DNA of 45,943 bases from Synechococcales cyanobacterium M55_K2018_004 (GCA_015295905.1 DVEB01000096.1:1-45943); one strand, 5' to 3'. Positions 1-9,238 are shown, numbered from the stretch's first letter. Made by a program: numbers and translations. Notes: generated by a model from the sequence alone, not told the origin.

Positions 1-228
1 TATCATGCCAGCATTCAGAGTGAAGGGGATGCAATCACTGTCGGAGCGATCGCCTCTACCCGAAAGATGTGTGCAGCCGCATCATTAATGAATCAGGAGA
101 GTCGCTATTTGCAGGCGCTCCAAGCAGCAAATCGCATGGCTTTGGGAGAAAACGGCTTCCTCTACATTTACGTGGACGGGAATGAAACCCCACTTCGTTT
201 CTCACGAATGCATGGACAGCAAGCTTGA
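1..228 (+). CDS. META-domain (HslJ-like) protein, C-terminal part
   Basis: An open frame enters the window at base 1 and ends with TGA at 226-228, so only the last 75 residues are visible. The visible part contains TRKMC, then spaced helix residues (LQALQAAN) and a C-terminal strand, which matches the end of META/HslJ domains: a Thr-Arg-x-x-Cys segment followed by a YLxAL helix. Members are usually exported or lipoproteins of unclear function. The N-terminus, including any signal peptide, lies outside the window. A perfect 16-bp palindrome at 311-326 lies downstream and may act in 3' end formation. Confidence 0.7.
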   Translation, partial: YHASIQSEGDAITVGAIASTRKMCAAASLMNQESRYLQALQAANRMALGENGFLYIYVDGNETPLRFSRMHGQQA

Positions 229-310
229 TAGATATGCAACTGCGCATCCGCTCAATCAAGATGCTTGAAATTGACCTAAAGCGGAAGGGTGGGTGTTTTG
301 CCCGGGTGCG

Positions 311-326
311 AGGTGAGGCCTCACCT
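311..326. repeat. 16-bp perfect palindrome
   Basis: AGGTGAGGCCTCACCT reads the same on both strands. It lies between the convergent META-domain gene (+) and ilvH (-) and is followed on the plus strand by GTTTTC. It could be a weak bidirectional terminator stem, but there is no long T run. Confidence 0.4.
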
Positions 327-408
327 GTTTTCAGTGCATTGCCAACCCGGTAGGGTAGGCACATCGTCGATGGCCTGCTCTCATATTCCCCGGCCTGCCC
401 AAACAACA

Positions 409-930
409 CTAGAAAACCTTTGCCTCTAGGGACTTTAAGTATTCTGTATTCACACCTGATTCGCGGGTCAGGGCAATCTTGCCAGTCCGGGCGATTTCAC
501 GAATGCCAAAGCGGCTGAGCACTTGCACAATCGCCACTAGTTTGCCGGGATCGCCGACCACCTCTAGGGTGAGAGAGTCCTCGGCAACATCCACCACTCT
601 GGCGCGGAAAATTTGCGATAGCTCAATAATTTCGGAGCGGTTGCTACTGTCGGCATTGACCTTCATTAGCATCAGTTCTCGCTCAACACAGGGCACCTCG
701 GAGATATCTTGCACCTTGAGGACATTGATCAGCTTATAGAGTTGTTTCGTCAACTGCTCAATCGCTTGATCGTCGCCAGGGACCACCATTGTGATGCGCG
801 AGATGCCCGGCTGCTCTGCCGGACCAACGGCCAGACTCTCAATATTGAAGCCACGTCGGGCAAACAAGCCGGCAATGCGGGTCAACACTCCCGCTTCATC
901 TTCGACCAGGACGGAAATCGTGTGCTTCAT
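409..930 (-). CDS. ilvH: Acetolactate synthase small (regulatory) subunit
   Basis: The 173-residue protein begins [21 protein letters not shown] and continues with [10 protein letters not shown], the classic N-terminal ACT domain of IlvH/IlvN. The second half (about 80-165) is the C-terminal regulatory domain. The subunit binds the catalytic IlvB/IlvI and confers valine feedback inhibition on the first step of branched-chain amino-acid synthesis. The length is typical of cyanobacterial IlvH. The large subunit gene is not in the window, as is common in cyanobacteria. The ATG at 930 is the natural family start. Confidence 0.95.
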   Translation of the reverse strand: MKHTISVLVEDEAGVLTRIAGLFARRGFNIESLAVGPAEQPGISRITMVVPGDDQAIEQLTKQLYKLINVLKVQDISEVPCVERELMLMKVNADSSNRSEIIELSQIFRARVVDVAEDSLTLEVVGDPGKLVAIVQVLSRFGIREIARTGKIALTRESGVNTEYLKSLEAKVF

Positions 931-1426
931 AAAACCAACCGACTGACAATAGCTGAGGGGAAAATCGCTCGCAGGAGAGTTGCTTTTCCGTAGGAGCGCA
1001 AGTGAGGACTAAGCTCTCATCTTATCGTGAGGGTGGGCGATCGCTCTCAGACCATCCACAGAGATTTGGGATCAGGCCCCGTAACTCCCTTTGGGGATGC
1101 CTAACGATAGGAGGCATTGCTTAATCCAAATATGATGTTTTGATGGGGAGGCCTGCAAAGCACGTCTCGCCATCAAAACATCATTGGCCAAATCAGCCAT
1201 GCCCGATAGGAGTGCAGCAGGCAGTGTGGTAAAAAAACCACCCCATCGGACACTTCTGAGGAAAAATCGGGCTTAGAATCAATGAGACGCTGATGTGGCA
1301 TTGATAAACGTACCGATGACTGTTTGGTGATCGGAAGCGATCCTTTGCGCCGCTATATGCCTCCCTCCAGCAACGCTGAAACGTTGATGGTATTCCCCTT
1401 AGTAGCCCCATCGTCAACCGTCATCT
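931..1426. other. Intergenic spacer between divergent ilvH and PEP-synthase-like gene
   Basis: No convincing gene is present in these 496 bases; an open frame on the minus strand at 1193-1417 has no recognisable motif. The spacer holds a 15-bp inverted repeat at 1132-1184, listed separately, and must carry the promoters of both flanking genes, for which I could not single out clear -35/-10 pairs. Confidence 0.5.
1132..1184. repeat. Hairpin repeat, D-like
   Basis: Arms ATGATGTTTTGATGG (1132-1146) and CCATCAAAACATCAT (1170-1184) are perfect complements. The loop contains GGCCTGCAAAG, a string that recurs in the structured elements near 11170 and, in part, near 32456. It is not followed by a T run, so a simple terminator is unlikely. 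Confidence 0.7.
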
Positions 1427-3865
1427 ATGCTTGTGGATAGCCTGAATCCTCTCCACCACTTGGATTTTCTGCGCTTAGACCAGATCCAGTCCGTCCATCG
1501 CAGCATCGTTGGGGAACAAGCATTTCATCTCAGCCTTTTAATGAAGCGGGGCTATCCCGTCGCTCCAGGACTTGTCATCTCTGCGACTGCCCTGCATCGG
1601 TTCTTGGGAACGATCGACTGGCCAGAGCCAATGTTCCGCGACTTGCCCAACTCTTCTTTGCATCTGGATGTCGAAAATTTCCGCCAACTCCAGGCAGTGG
1701 CCCAACAGATTCAGCAGGCGATCGCCACCACACCGTTAGCCTCTGACTGGCTCGCTGCGCTAGCAGAGCGAGTTGGGGAATTACAAGCAGACGTCCTGAT
1801 CTGGCAACCGTCGATCGCGCTCAAACGTGGGCTTGACCTGACCCTGGGCGATCGCACCCAGGGGTTATTGATGCCGCAAATCGGACGAACCGATCCTGAA
1901 TCGCTGGCCCAGTGTGTGCGGCAAGCCTGGGGGGAACTGTTTCGCGCCAGAAGTTTGTTCTACTGGCAACGCAGCCATACGCCACTGCAGCAGATTCAAT
2001 TTGCCGTATTGGTGCAACCGTTGAAGCGGGCGATCGCTTCTGGAGATTTGCAAATCAGTCAAGACCGTCTGAAAATTCGCTCAGTTTGGGGACTGATTCA
2101 ATCCTTGACCCGCGGCGAGGCCACCCCCGATGTGCAAGAGATTGACCTGAAGACGGGAGAAGTGCTCTTTCAGGCGCGGGGGAGCAAGGAATACCTGTAT
2201 CAGCCAACTCCAGTCCCCGTCCAAGATGGGCTAAACCCCACGAGATCACATCCCTGGTCTGTGATCCCCACGCCTGCGGCGCAACAGCAGCAGTTTGCTT
2301 TGCAGGACGCTGAGCGACAGCAGTTGATTGCGTGGGCACAGCAGTTGGCAACTGAGATGGGCCATCATCTTCGGGTGGAGTGGACAATTCACGAAGGCGT
2401 TGCCGATGTGCCCTCATCTCTCTGCCTGACGCAGGTTTGGATACAGCAGGCAACTGCCCCTCCTCCAGAGATCCCCCACACTCGTCATTGGTCTGCTGCG
2501 ATCCAGGATTGCCGGACCACGTCCCAACAGACCTTGAGGGGGAAGGCCGCTGCACCGGGGCGGGTGTTCGCTCCCCTCTGGGTTGTTCCACCGGGCACCC
2601 TTTCGACAGAAGAGATCCCGCCAAACGTGGTGGTGGCTGCCCAGTTCATTCCGTCCCAATGGGCAGTTCATCTCTCCCAGGTGGCTGGGTTAATTGCAGA
2701 GCAAGGCGGAATGACCAGCCATGCGGCAATTCTGGCACGAGAGTTGGGCATCCCTGCGGTGGTGGGAGTTGCCGATGCAACCCAACGTCTTCGGAGTGGT
2801 CAGGTGGTGTGCCTGGACGGCGATCGCGGTGTTGTTTATACCCTCTCCTGCCCAACGGCGACGGCAGATGAACCGCTCCCCAGCATAAGCGTTGTCAGTT
2901 CCCAGGAGTCGGTCAAGCGCGCGCCCCCCGTCGAGCCGCTCCTACAACCACCAGGAGTGACCACCGCAACTCAACTGATGGTGAATTTAGGACGACCTGC
3001 GAGCATTGATGCCCTGCGGCAGTTGCCGTTAGATGGGGTAGGGCTGCTGCGATCAGAACATTGGTTGCTGGATGTGTTGCAGGCAGATGGCTACCGCGAC
3101 CCGCAGGACTGGCAGGCTCTGACCCAGGCGATCGGCCAACGCCTCCGACCTATTGCTGAACAGTTTGCTCCTCGTCCAGTGTTTTACCGCAGCTTGGATC
3201 TGCGCTCCCACGAGTTTCGTCGTCTCTGGGGTGAGCCAGTCACTGACGTTGAGGCCAATCCTCTGCTGGGGGTGCATGGTGTGTTTCGCGATCGCCTCCA
3301 GCCCCAACTCTTCGATGCCCAACTCGCCGCCCTGCGCCACCTACAGCAAACAGGCCTGACCAACCTGCGGTTACTCCTGCCCTTTGTGCGGAGTGTAGAA
3401 GAGTTTTGCTTCTGCCGCGATCGTCTGCAACACGTTGGCTTAGACCAAACACCTGGGTTTGAGGTGTGGATCATGGCGGAAGTGCCTGCCATCCTGTTTC
3501 TCTTGCCAGACTTGGTGGCAGCAGGAGTCCAGGGCATCTCGATTGGCACCAATGACCTCAGCCAACTGTTGCTGGCGATCGACCGCGACCACCCCCAGAT
3601 GTCGGCTGCCTACGACGAAGCCCACCCAGCCGTGCTACGCGCCATCCATCACCTCATCAATGCGGCCAAGCGGGCGGGCATCCCCTGTGCCATCTGTGGC
3701 GAAGCACCAGCACTGCACCCAGACATCATTCCCGACCTGGTCCGTTGGGGCATCTCCAGTATTTCTGTGAGCCCAGCCGCCGTCGAGCAAACGCATCGGG
3801 CGATCGCCCAGGCAGAACAGGAACTCATTCTGGAAGCGGCTCGCCAAGTCTTGCACGACTCCTAG
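1427..3865 (+). CDS. PEP synthase/PPDK-family protein with degenerate ATP-grasp half
   Basis: This 812-residue protein has the length and domain order of phosphoenolpyruvate synthase. The swivelling phospho-histidine domain is intact (GGMTSHAAILAREL, His432). The C-terminal PEP/pyruvate TIM barrel is also intact: GVGLLRSEH, YRSLDLRSHEF, MAEVP, SIGTNDLSQ and CAICGEAP with Cys757 as the expected proton donor. The N-terminal nucleotide-binding part is not normal. The GGK-x-A-x-L-x-E motif reads GEQAFHLSLL, and the VRSSA-x-x-ED and FAGQ motifs are absent. Such cyanobacterial proteins are often labelled PEP-binding protein. Genuine PEP synthase activity is therefore doubtful. The stop codon overlaps the convergent ruvA stop by four bases. 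Confidence 0.85.
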   Translation: MLVDSLNPLHHLDFLRLDQIQSVHRSIVGEQAFHLSLLMKRGYPVAPGLVISATALHRFLGTIDWPEPMFRDLPNSSLHLDVENFRQLQAVAQQIQQAIATTPLASDWLAALAERVGELQADVLIWQPSIALKRGLDLTLGDRTQGLLMPQIGRTDPESLAQCVRQAWGELFRARSLFYWQRSHTPLQQIQFAVLVQPLKRAIASGDLQISQDRLKIRSVWGLIQSLTRGEATPDVQEIDLKTGEVLFQARGSKEYLYQPTPVPVQDGLNPTRSHPWSVIPTPAAQQQQFALQDAERQQLIAWAQQLATEMGHHLRVEWTIHEGVADVPSSLCLTQVWIQQATAPPPEIPHTRHWSAAIQDCRTTSQQTLRGKAAAPGRVFAPLWVVPPGTLSTEEIPPNVVVAAQFIPSQWAVHLSQVAGLIAEQGGMTSHAAILARELGIPAVVGVADATQRLRSGQVVCLDGDRGVVYTLSCPTATADEPLPSISVVSSQESVKRAPPVEPLLQPPGVTTATQLMVNLGRPASIDALRQLPLDGVGLLRSEHWLLDVLQADGYRDPQDWQALTQAIGQRLRPIAEQFAPRPVFYRSLDLRSHEFRRLWGEPVTDVEANPLLGVHGVFRDRLQPQLFDAQLAALRHLQQTGLTNLRLLLPFVRSVEEFCFCRDRLQHVGLDQTPGFEVWIMAEVPAILFLLPDLVAAGVQGISIGTNDLSQLLLAIDRDHPQMSAAYDEAHPAVLRAIHHLINAAKRAGIPCAICGEAPALHPDIIPDLVRWGISSISVSPAAVEQTHRAIAQAEQELILEAARQVLHDS

Positions 3866-4488
3866 CGACTTAACCAGGCGATTGTCTCACGAATCCACAC
3901 GTCTGAGTCAGCAGTTTTGCTGATGGCCGACTGTTGCCCCACGGCCCGCAGCGCTTGCATGATCTCGTTGCTGGTATAGCCCAGGGCTAGCAAGGTAATC
4001 TCGACCTCTTCTTGGATGGTGGTGTCAGGCCCTGCATCAGGCCGGCTGGTCAGACCAGACTGCGATCGCCACTCCGCCAGTTTGGTCTTGAGCTCCAAGG
4101 CCACCCGCTCTGCCGTTCTTGCCCCCACTCCCGGTGTACGGGCGAGCAGGCGTGTGTTGCCCGATACGATGGCCTGCACCAAGTCTGGCAAGCTGAGGGT
4201 ATCTAGGAACGCGATCGCCAGTTGTGGCCCCACGCCGCTGACGCTGATCAACTGCCGGAATAGGTCGCGCTCTGCCATTGAGCCAAAGCCGTACAGCACC
4301 ATTTGGTCTTCCTTGACCTGTAGGTGGGTAAACACCTGCACCGTTTCACCAATTGGGGGGAATTGCTGGATCAGACGCGGTGCCACCTGGAGGTCGTAAC
4401 CCACCTGGTTCACTTCCAGCGTCATCACCACCCGTGTGCTGCTCAGCTTTTGAACGTTTGCTAGAATGCCTCGGAGATAGCTAATCAT
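3862..4488 (-). CDS. ruvA: Holliday junction branch-migration protein RuvA
   Basis: The protein starts MISYLRGILANV, the family N-terminus of the OB-fold domain, so I place the start at 4488 rather than at an upstream in-frame codon. It carries two helix-hairpin-helix motifs (SGVGPQLAIAFLDTL and GVGARTAERVALELK) and a C-terminal domain III (EEVEITLLALGYTSNEI) that contacts RuvB. The 208-residue length is normal. RuvA tetramers bind four-way junctions and load RuvB. ruvB and ruvC are not adjacent. A 10-bp tandem duplication lies directly upstream of the start. Confidence 0.95.
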   Translation of the reverse strand: MISYLRGILANVQKLSSTRVVMTLEVNQVGYDLQVAPRLIQQFPPIGETVQVFTHLQVKEDQMVLYGFGSMAERDLFRQLISVSGVGPQLAIAFLDTLSLPDLVQAIVSGNTRLLARTPGVGARTAERVALELKTKLAEWRSQSGLTSRPDAGPDTTIQEEVEITLLALGYTSNEIMQALRAVGQQSAISKTADSDVWIRETIAWLSR

Positions 4489-4492
4489 CGTC

Positions 4493-4512
4493 AGTAGTCT
4501 TCGGTAGTCTTC
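4493..4512. repeat. 10-bp tandem duplication upstream of ruvA
   Basis: AGTAGTCTTC is followed at once by GGTAGTCTTC (9 of 10 identical), four bases upstream of the ruvA start codon on the minus strand. Confidence 0.75.
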
Positions 4513-4603
4513 AGCCTGGAGTGAGGGTGTTGGCGTGGGATTGCAGGGTACAGACGCAGAGGCCACACACAGGTGTACTTTTGTACTGATGTTTTACCAT
4601 CTT

Positions 4604-5551
4604 CTACCAAACCTCTTCCAAATGCACCCCAAGCAGCCGTAAAAAAACGGTTTCCAGGTCAATCTCCAGCGCTTCGTTGGTAATCAGCGTTAGGCCGCGA
4701 TCGCCTGCAAACCGAGTAATCGCCCGTTGCACTACAGACACATCTGCGGCGGCAGTACGCAGGGTGTAGATCCAGCGATCGCCTGCGTGTTCCACTAGAG
4801 AGGCAGCCCTGACGCCGGGGATCGCTCTTAGGGCATCCAGCGTTGTGTCATCCGCCCCGACTAGGATAATACGCAGACTGCCGTTGCTGTAGCTGCTGAG
4901 CAGTGCCTGCGTAGGAGCTGTCTTGACCAACTGGCCTTTGTTCAAAATCGCAACGTAGTCGCTAATCCGCTGCACATCCTCCAGGCTGTGCGTCGAGAAG
5001 ACTACAGTGGTTTCATCTCGCAAACTCTGTAACAACGCTAAAATCTCTGCCCGTCCCAGTGGGTCGAGGGCAGACCCCGGTTCATCTAGAATGACAACGG
5101 CAGGCCGACCAACCAGCGCCTGGGCAATGCCTAGCCGTTGTCGCATTCCCGCCGAATAGGTCCGACAGGGACGCTGAGCAACCTTGGCAAGGCCAGCCCG
5201 GTCGAGCAGGTCGTTAAGACGAGACCGAGGTGCCCCACCATAGAACTCTGCTGTGTATTTCAAGACCTCTCGCCCTGTCATCCAAGGATAAAAGTTGGGG
5301 TCCTGAGCCAGATAACCCAAATGGCGACGATGTTCGCCACGACGACTCACAGGCACGCCGTTGACCCAAACACTGCCCCGTGTGGCCTCGATCAAGCCCA
5401 CCAAAATTTTAATCGTGGTGGTTTTGCCAGCACCCGTTGGCCCCAGTAATCCAAACATAGAACCGTGGGGCACGTCCAGAGTCAGGTCTTGCAGGGCAGT
5501 AAAGGCGCCGTATTGCTTCGTCAGGTTTGCGATTGAAACAGCAAAGGACAT
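4604..5551 (-). CDS. ABC transporter ATP-binding protein (ABC-2/NosF type)
   Basis: Walker A is GPTGAGKTTT, the signature is YSAGMRQRLGIAQAL, Walker B is VVILDEPGSALDP and the switch histidine is in STHSLED. The C-terminal 90 residues resemble the extension of CcmA/NosF-type ATPases. I chose ATG 5551 (MSFAVSIANLTKQYG); a TTG at 5578 is possible but its GGAG lies only two bases upstream. The gene follows the permease at 5584-6354 with a short gap, so the two probably form one transporter. The substrate cannot be told from sequence. Confidence 0.9.
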   Translation of the reverse strand: MSFAVSIANLTKQYGAFTALQDLTLDVPHGSMFGLLGPTGAGKTTTIKILVGLIEATRGSVWVNGVPVSRRGEHRRHLGYLAQDPNFYPWMTGREVLKYTAEFYGGAPRSRLNDLLDRAGLAKVAQRPCRTYSAGMRQRLGIAQALVGRPAVVILDEPGSALDPLGRAEILALLQSLRDETTVVFSTHSLEDVQRISDYVAILNKGQLVKTAPTQALLSSYSNGSLRIILVGADDTTLDALRAIPGVRAASLVEHAGDRWIYTLRTAAADVSVVQRAITRFAGDRGLTLITNEALEIDLETVFLRLLGVHLEEVW

Positions 5552-5583
5552 GGTGGGAGTACAGGAAGAATGCAACAATACTC

Positions 5584-6354
5584 CTAAAGCTCCTGCCGGC
5601 TAAATAGACGTTGGGTGGCGATCGCCATGCCTGCCATCCACAGCACATACCCCCAGAGTTTTGCACCATGGATGGGACGGGCGATCGCCCAGTCCAGGAA
5701 ATGAGTGGGATAGAGGGTGAGCAGGGGTTGCAATGCTAAAGGCAGGTTGTCCAGCAGTAAAGGGGCAACACTGACCAGCAGTGCTCCAGCACCAACGCCT
5801 GCGGTTTCCTTCAGCAGGCAACTTAGGAGCAGGCAAAGTAAGACCCAGAAGCCAATGGCGCAAAAGGCACCCACGTAGGCCATGAGAACACCCCCTAGGT
5901 TGGGCAGGGCAGGTCCATGCAGCGCTTCAATCACCGCCAAGACACCTCCCTGAAGGACGATGCCCAACAGCCACACCATCAGGGTTGTGCCCAACCACTT
6001 GGCGGCCAACACGGCAGAACGAGACAGGGGTTTGCTGAGGCTCCAGGCCAGTGTGCCGCTCTCCCGCTCTCGCACCATGGCGCCCATCGCCGAAAAAATG
6101 CTGATCAGCGTGATCCAGATGGCGTTATTGGCATACATAGTCATCACATTGGTGATCACCTCAGCACGAGTGGGGGGGGTCACTCCTTGGGGCAGGAAAA
6201 ACGTGTTGACCCCCAGCAGGGCAACTCCCCCCAGCAACGCAGCGACCAAGAAAAAGGCGATCGCCACTCGTTTGGTTCGCCATTCCCGCAGTTCTTTCCG
6301 CAGGAAAGGGACAAATCCCATGAGGCTTACCGGCGCTGAAATCGAGATAGTCAT
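5584..6354 (-). CDS. ABC-2 type permease (NosY-like)
   Basis: The 256-residue protein begins with a cytosolic LRKELREWRTKR segment, then has about six hydrophobic segments, and carries ERESGTLAWSLSKPLSR. That is the motif of ABC-2 permeases of the NosY/GldF kind: a cytosolic loop after the second membrane helix with a conserved E-x-G-T. It is the upstream gene of a two-gene unit with the ATPase. The cargo is unknown. Confidence 0.88.
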   Translation of the reverse strand: MTISISAPVSLMGFVPFLRKELREWRTKRVAIAFFLVAALLGGVALLGVNTFFLPQGVTPPTRAEVITNVMTMYANNAIWITLISIFSAMGAMVRERESGTLAWSLSKPLSRSAVLAAKWLGTTLMVWLLGIVLQGGVLAVIEALHGPALPNLGGVLMAYVGAFCAIGFWVLLCLLLSCLLKETAGVGAGALLVSVAPLLLDNLPLALQPLLTLYPTHFLDWAIARPIHGAKLWGYVLWMAGMAIATQRLFSRQEL

Positions 6355-6895
6355 GCGGCTTACGGGTCTTTCAAAGGTGATGCAAAGGCAGTCAGTGAAG
6401 GGCTATCCGTTGGCTATCAGTTCAGTGGAATACCATCAGTTCGGGTGAAGCGGGGGGGTGGGGTACCGCGCCGTGCGCGGCGCTCCAACCCCCTGGATGT
6501 TTCGTGCATGAAACATCCAGGATCTCAGCGCATCCCGAATTCACATGACGTTAGGAAAGTTAGGATGCGACCAATTCAGGTAGGGCCGCAACACTTTTTC
6601 TCAGTCTTCCGTTGAATTACGGATCGCCACTTGGTAGCTTTATGATAAGCCAACACCTTCTACCGGATCTCCGCATTTTGGTTCAGCTCACGCACTCCAG
6701 CAAGGGGTAGGGGTTAAGCCTCTATGCTGACGGCTGCTGTCCCTCAGGCCGATGAGACATGGTACGGGGCTAACGATCTCCTGACACGCTGCCAAACGTC
6801 CTCCTGTAAGATGGGGACTTGCCTAGTTCGGTTTGCGCTGCTGGGAATAGGCCAGATCGAGATTGATCTGTCAGGCTCAATCGAAGGATGTTTTA
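6355..6895. other. Intergenic spacer with R-family repeat and leader of the protease gene
   Basis: The 541 bases separate two divergent units. The first third carries an R-family repeat. A possible -10 (TAAGAT, near 6808) lies in the second half upstream of the protease, with only a weak -35 match about 19 bases before it. No gene with recognisable motifs is seen; a frame at 6724-7209 overlaps the protease out of frame and is a shadow. Confidence 0.4.
6432..6553 (+). repeat. R-family composite folded repeat, copy 1
   Basis: Outer arms are CATCAGTTCGGGTGAAGCGGG and CGCATCCCGAATTCACATGACGTTA in imperfect complement. Inside are a GC-rich imperfect stem (about 6446-6492) and a second stem CTGGATGTTT/AAACATCCAG at 6493-6520 with perfect 10-bp arms. 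The same outer arms recur at six or more other places in the window. Confidence 0.8.
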
Positions 6896-8428
6896 ATGAT
6901 TACTCTTTTGATTCTGTTGGTTGCACTGGGAGTGTTGGGCTGGGGCTTCTACCGTGCCAGACCCTTTGGCAAGCTGGGCATTCTGGCGTGGCTCCAGTCG
7001 GTGGTGCTAATGGCTCCTTGGCTGACATTTTTTGGCCTGTTTTCCTTGGGGATTTACCTAAATCTCGCAGTGGTGCTGCTATTGCTGGTGGCCTCCATTG
7101 GGTTATACGTTTTCCTGGGCAGTCGTTTGCGCGCGATGGGCCAAGACCCTACTGTGCAGCAGCAGATTGCACGTACATCTCAGGCCCAAGCTCCAGAGAA
7201 CAAGCCTGAGCCCACGACCGATGCTACGCCCCCCACGCCCCCTGTTGCTGACACTGCGGAACTGACGCCCCCCACAAATGCTCCGGTTGGGGCGGATCAG
7301 AATGCCACGGATATGACCAAAATGCCTGCTGAGGATTTGGCAGCGCTGCAAGGCATTTTTGGCATCGATACGTTTTTCGTGACAGAGACCATTCCTTACC
7401 AGGAAGGTGCCATTTTTAAGGGCAACTTGCGCGGCGATCCAGAAAGTACCTACTCGCGGCTATCGTCTCACTTAAGGGAACGTCTGGGCGATCGCTATAA
7501 TCTCTTCCTGGTGGCTGGCCCCGAAGACCGACCGACGGTGGTGGTGTTGCCCAGTAGCAACGCCCCCAAAGCCACCACTGTGCCTCAGTTTATCCTGGCG
7601 GTTGTCCTGGCGATCGCCACCTTGTTGACCTGCGCCCAAGCCACAGGCTTTTTGCTCGGGTTTGATCTGCTGCAACAGCCAGACCGGTTCGTCCAGACTC
7701 TTCCCATCACCATGGGAATTGTAACCGTGCTGGCCGCCCACGAACTGGGGCATCGGTGGTTGGCCCATCGTCACCGAGTCAAGCTCAGCCCGCCCTTTTT
7801 CCTACCCACCCTACAGATTGGTTCCTTTGGGGCGCTGACTCGGTTTGAGTCCCTGCTGCCCAATCGCAGTGTGCTGTTTGATGTGGCCTTTGCAGGGCCA
7901 GCCGCGGGAGGCATTGTTGCCCTGGGGATGGTGTGTCTGGGGCTGGTGCTGTCGCACCCGGGTAGCCTGTTTCAAATCCCCTCTGGATTTTTCCAGGGGT
8001 CGATCCTGGTGGGCACCCTAGCGCGGGTGGTGCTGGGGGATGCCCTGCAACAACCCCTGGTGGATGTCCACCCCCTGCTGGTGGTGGGCTGGTTGGGGTT
8101 GGTGATCACTGCAATTAACCTGATGCCAGCCGGCGCTTTGGACGGCGGACGCATCGTGCAGGCAATCTATGGACGGCGGACAGCAGGCCGTACAACCGTT
8201 GCGACCATCATCCTGTTGGGAATTGTCTCGTTTGTTAACCAATTGGCCCTGTACTGGGCAATCGTCATTCTTTTCTTGCAACGCGATCTGGAACGTCCGG
8301 CTTTCAATGAACTCTCAGAACCGGATGATGCTCGTGCAGCGCTGGGGTTACTGGCGCTTTTTTTGATGGCTGCTACGCTACTTCCGCTCACACCCTCCCT
8401 AGCTGGTCGGCTTGGGATTGGAGGCTAG
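6896..8428 (+). CDS. EGY-like site-2 metalloprotease (peptidase M50)
   Basis: The 510-residue membrane protein carries HELGH at 282-286 (zinc ligands and catalytic Glu) and NLMPAGALDGG with Asp416, the second half of the M50 site. A GNLR string (in AIFKGNLRGDP) precedes the membrane core; GNLR is a hallmark of plant and cyanobacterial EGY proteases. Two N-terminal hydrophobic helices are followed by a Pro/Thr-rich linker. I chose ATG 6896 because AAGGA lies seven bases upstream; a start at 6863 would add 11 residues without membrane character. Family members cleave substrates inside the membrane; the substrate here is unknown. The PIN-domain gene follows after seven bases. Confidence 0.88.
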   Translation: MITLLILLVALGVLGWGFYRARPFGKLGILAWLQSVVLMAPWLTFFGLFSLGIYLNLAVVLLLLVASIGLYVFLGSRLRAMGQDPTVQQQIARTSQAQAPENKPEPTTDATPPTPPVADTAELTPPTNAPVGADQNATDMTKMPAEDLAALQGIFGIDTFFVTETIPYQEGAIFKGNLRGDPESTYSRLSSHLRERLGDRYNLFLVAGPEDRPTVVVLPSSNAPKATTVPQFILAVVLAIATLLTCAQATGFLLGFDLLQQPDRFVQTLPITMGIVTVLAAHELGHRWLAHRHRVKLSPPFFLPTLQIGSFGALTRFESLLPNRSVLFDVAFAGPAAGGIVALGMVCLGLVLSHPGSLFQIPSGFFQGSILVGTLARVVLGDALQQPLVDVHPLLVVGWLGLVITAINLMPAGALDGGRIVQAIYGRRTAGRTTVATIILLGIVSFVNQLALYWAIVILFLQRDLERPAFNELSEPDDARAALGLLALFLMAATLLPLTPSLAGRLGIGG

Positions 8429-8435
8429 TCAACTT

Positions 8436-9224
8436 ATGGTGTTTAATCCTTCGATTTTTCTAGTGTTAGATTCTGGCACGCTCTCTGAGGTCAGTTCCCG
8501 CGAGTGGCTAGAGTTTTCTCGCCCTGGCCGGGTCTACATTCCGCAACCCGTCTATGAAGAGATGCGGATGATGTTTGACCGCAACCCCGACCCCGACCTG
8601 GAAAGGCTGACCATTGCCTTTAACCGCTTCTACCCCACCAGTGGTTGGGAGATCACTGAGGTGAATGCTCACCACCCTGTTCTCAAGGTGCCCACGAATC
8701 ACGGCATGCCCCGACGGGCTAGGATCTCCCTCGCCGTGGCGCGCTGTGCCTACGGTCTCTCGCTCAAGTTTCCGGGGGCTCTGGTGGTGATGGTGACGAG
8801 CGATCGCTCCCTAATCCAGAAGCTGCAAGAAATCCCCAGTGTGAACCTGTGTGCCATCACCGGGCAATCCCTCTTGCAGTGGGCACGTACCGGGCAACGC
8901 CCCGTTGCCGTTGCTCAAAAGCTGCAAGAGTTTCGCACCACTACGGGACTAAACTCTGGGTTGCTGAATGCAACGCCGACGGCCACCACTTCCCGCACCA
9001 GCACCACCTCTGTCAGCACGGCGGCCTCAACCCGCTCTACCCCTCGCCGGTCTAGAGCGCAGCCCGACCTGGTTCCGGCTGAATCACTCAATCAAGGCAT
9101 CTCGCTCCTCCTGGCCCTGGGTGGGTTGCTGATCGCTGGCTGGCTGATCTGGGCCTTGATCCACCATGTCCGCTTGAATGAACAGCTCTGGCGACCACTA
9201 AACCCCAGCGAACAAAGGCAGTAG
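8436..9224 (+). CDS. Membrane-anchored PIN-domain-like protein
   Basis: The first 150 of 262 residues look like a PIN nuclease fold: Asp12 in FLVLDSGTL, Glu41/42 in PQPVYEEM and Asp123 in VMVTSDRSLI occupy the positions of the acidic cluster. A Thr/Ser-rich linker (about 165-215) leads to one C-terminal membrane helix (LLLALGGLLIAGWLIWALI). ATG 8436 is preceded by GGAGG at 8420-8424, which lies within the last codons of the protease gene, so translation is probably coupled. PIN domains are usually RNases, often toxins, but a tail-anchored one beside an intramembrane protease is not a typical toxin. The function is unknown. Confidence 0.75.
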   Translation: MVFNPSIFLVLDSGTLSEVSSREWLEFSRPGRVYIPQPVYEEMRMMFDRNPDPDLERLTIAFNRFYPTSGWEITEVNAHHPVLKVPTNHGMPRRARISLAVARCAYGLSLKFPGALVVMVTSDRSLIQKLQEIPSVNLCAITGQSLLQWARTGQRPVAVAQKLQEFRTTTGLNSGLLNATPTATTSRTSTTSVSTAASTRSTPRRSRAQPDLVPAESLNQGISLLLALGGLLIAGWLIWALIHHVRLNEQLWRPLNPSEQRQ

Positions 9225-9238
9225 TCGCCAACGTCTGA

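Noticed and set aside
1193-1417. Open frame of 74 codons on the minus strand upstream of the PEP-synthase-like gene
   Set aside because: No motif, no ribosome binding site and unusual Cys/His composition; more likely non-coding.
8436-9224. PIN-domain protein as half of a toxin-antitoxin pair
   Set aside because: It is longer than PIN toxins, has a membrane anchor, and no antitoxin-like gene lies next to it.
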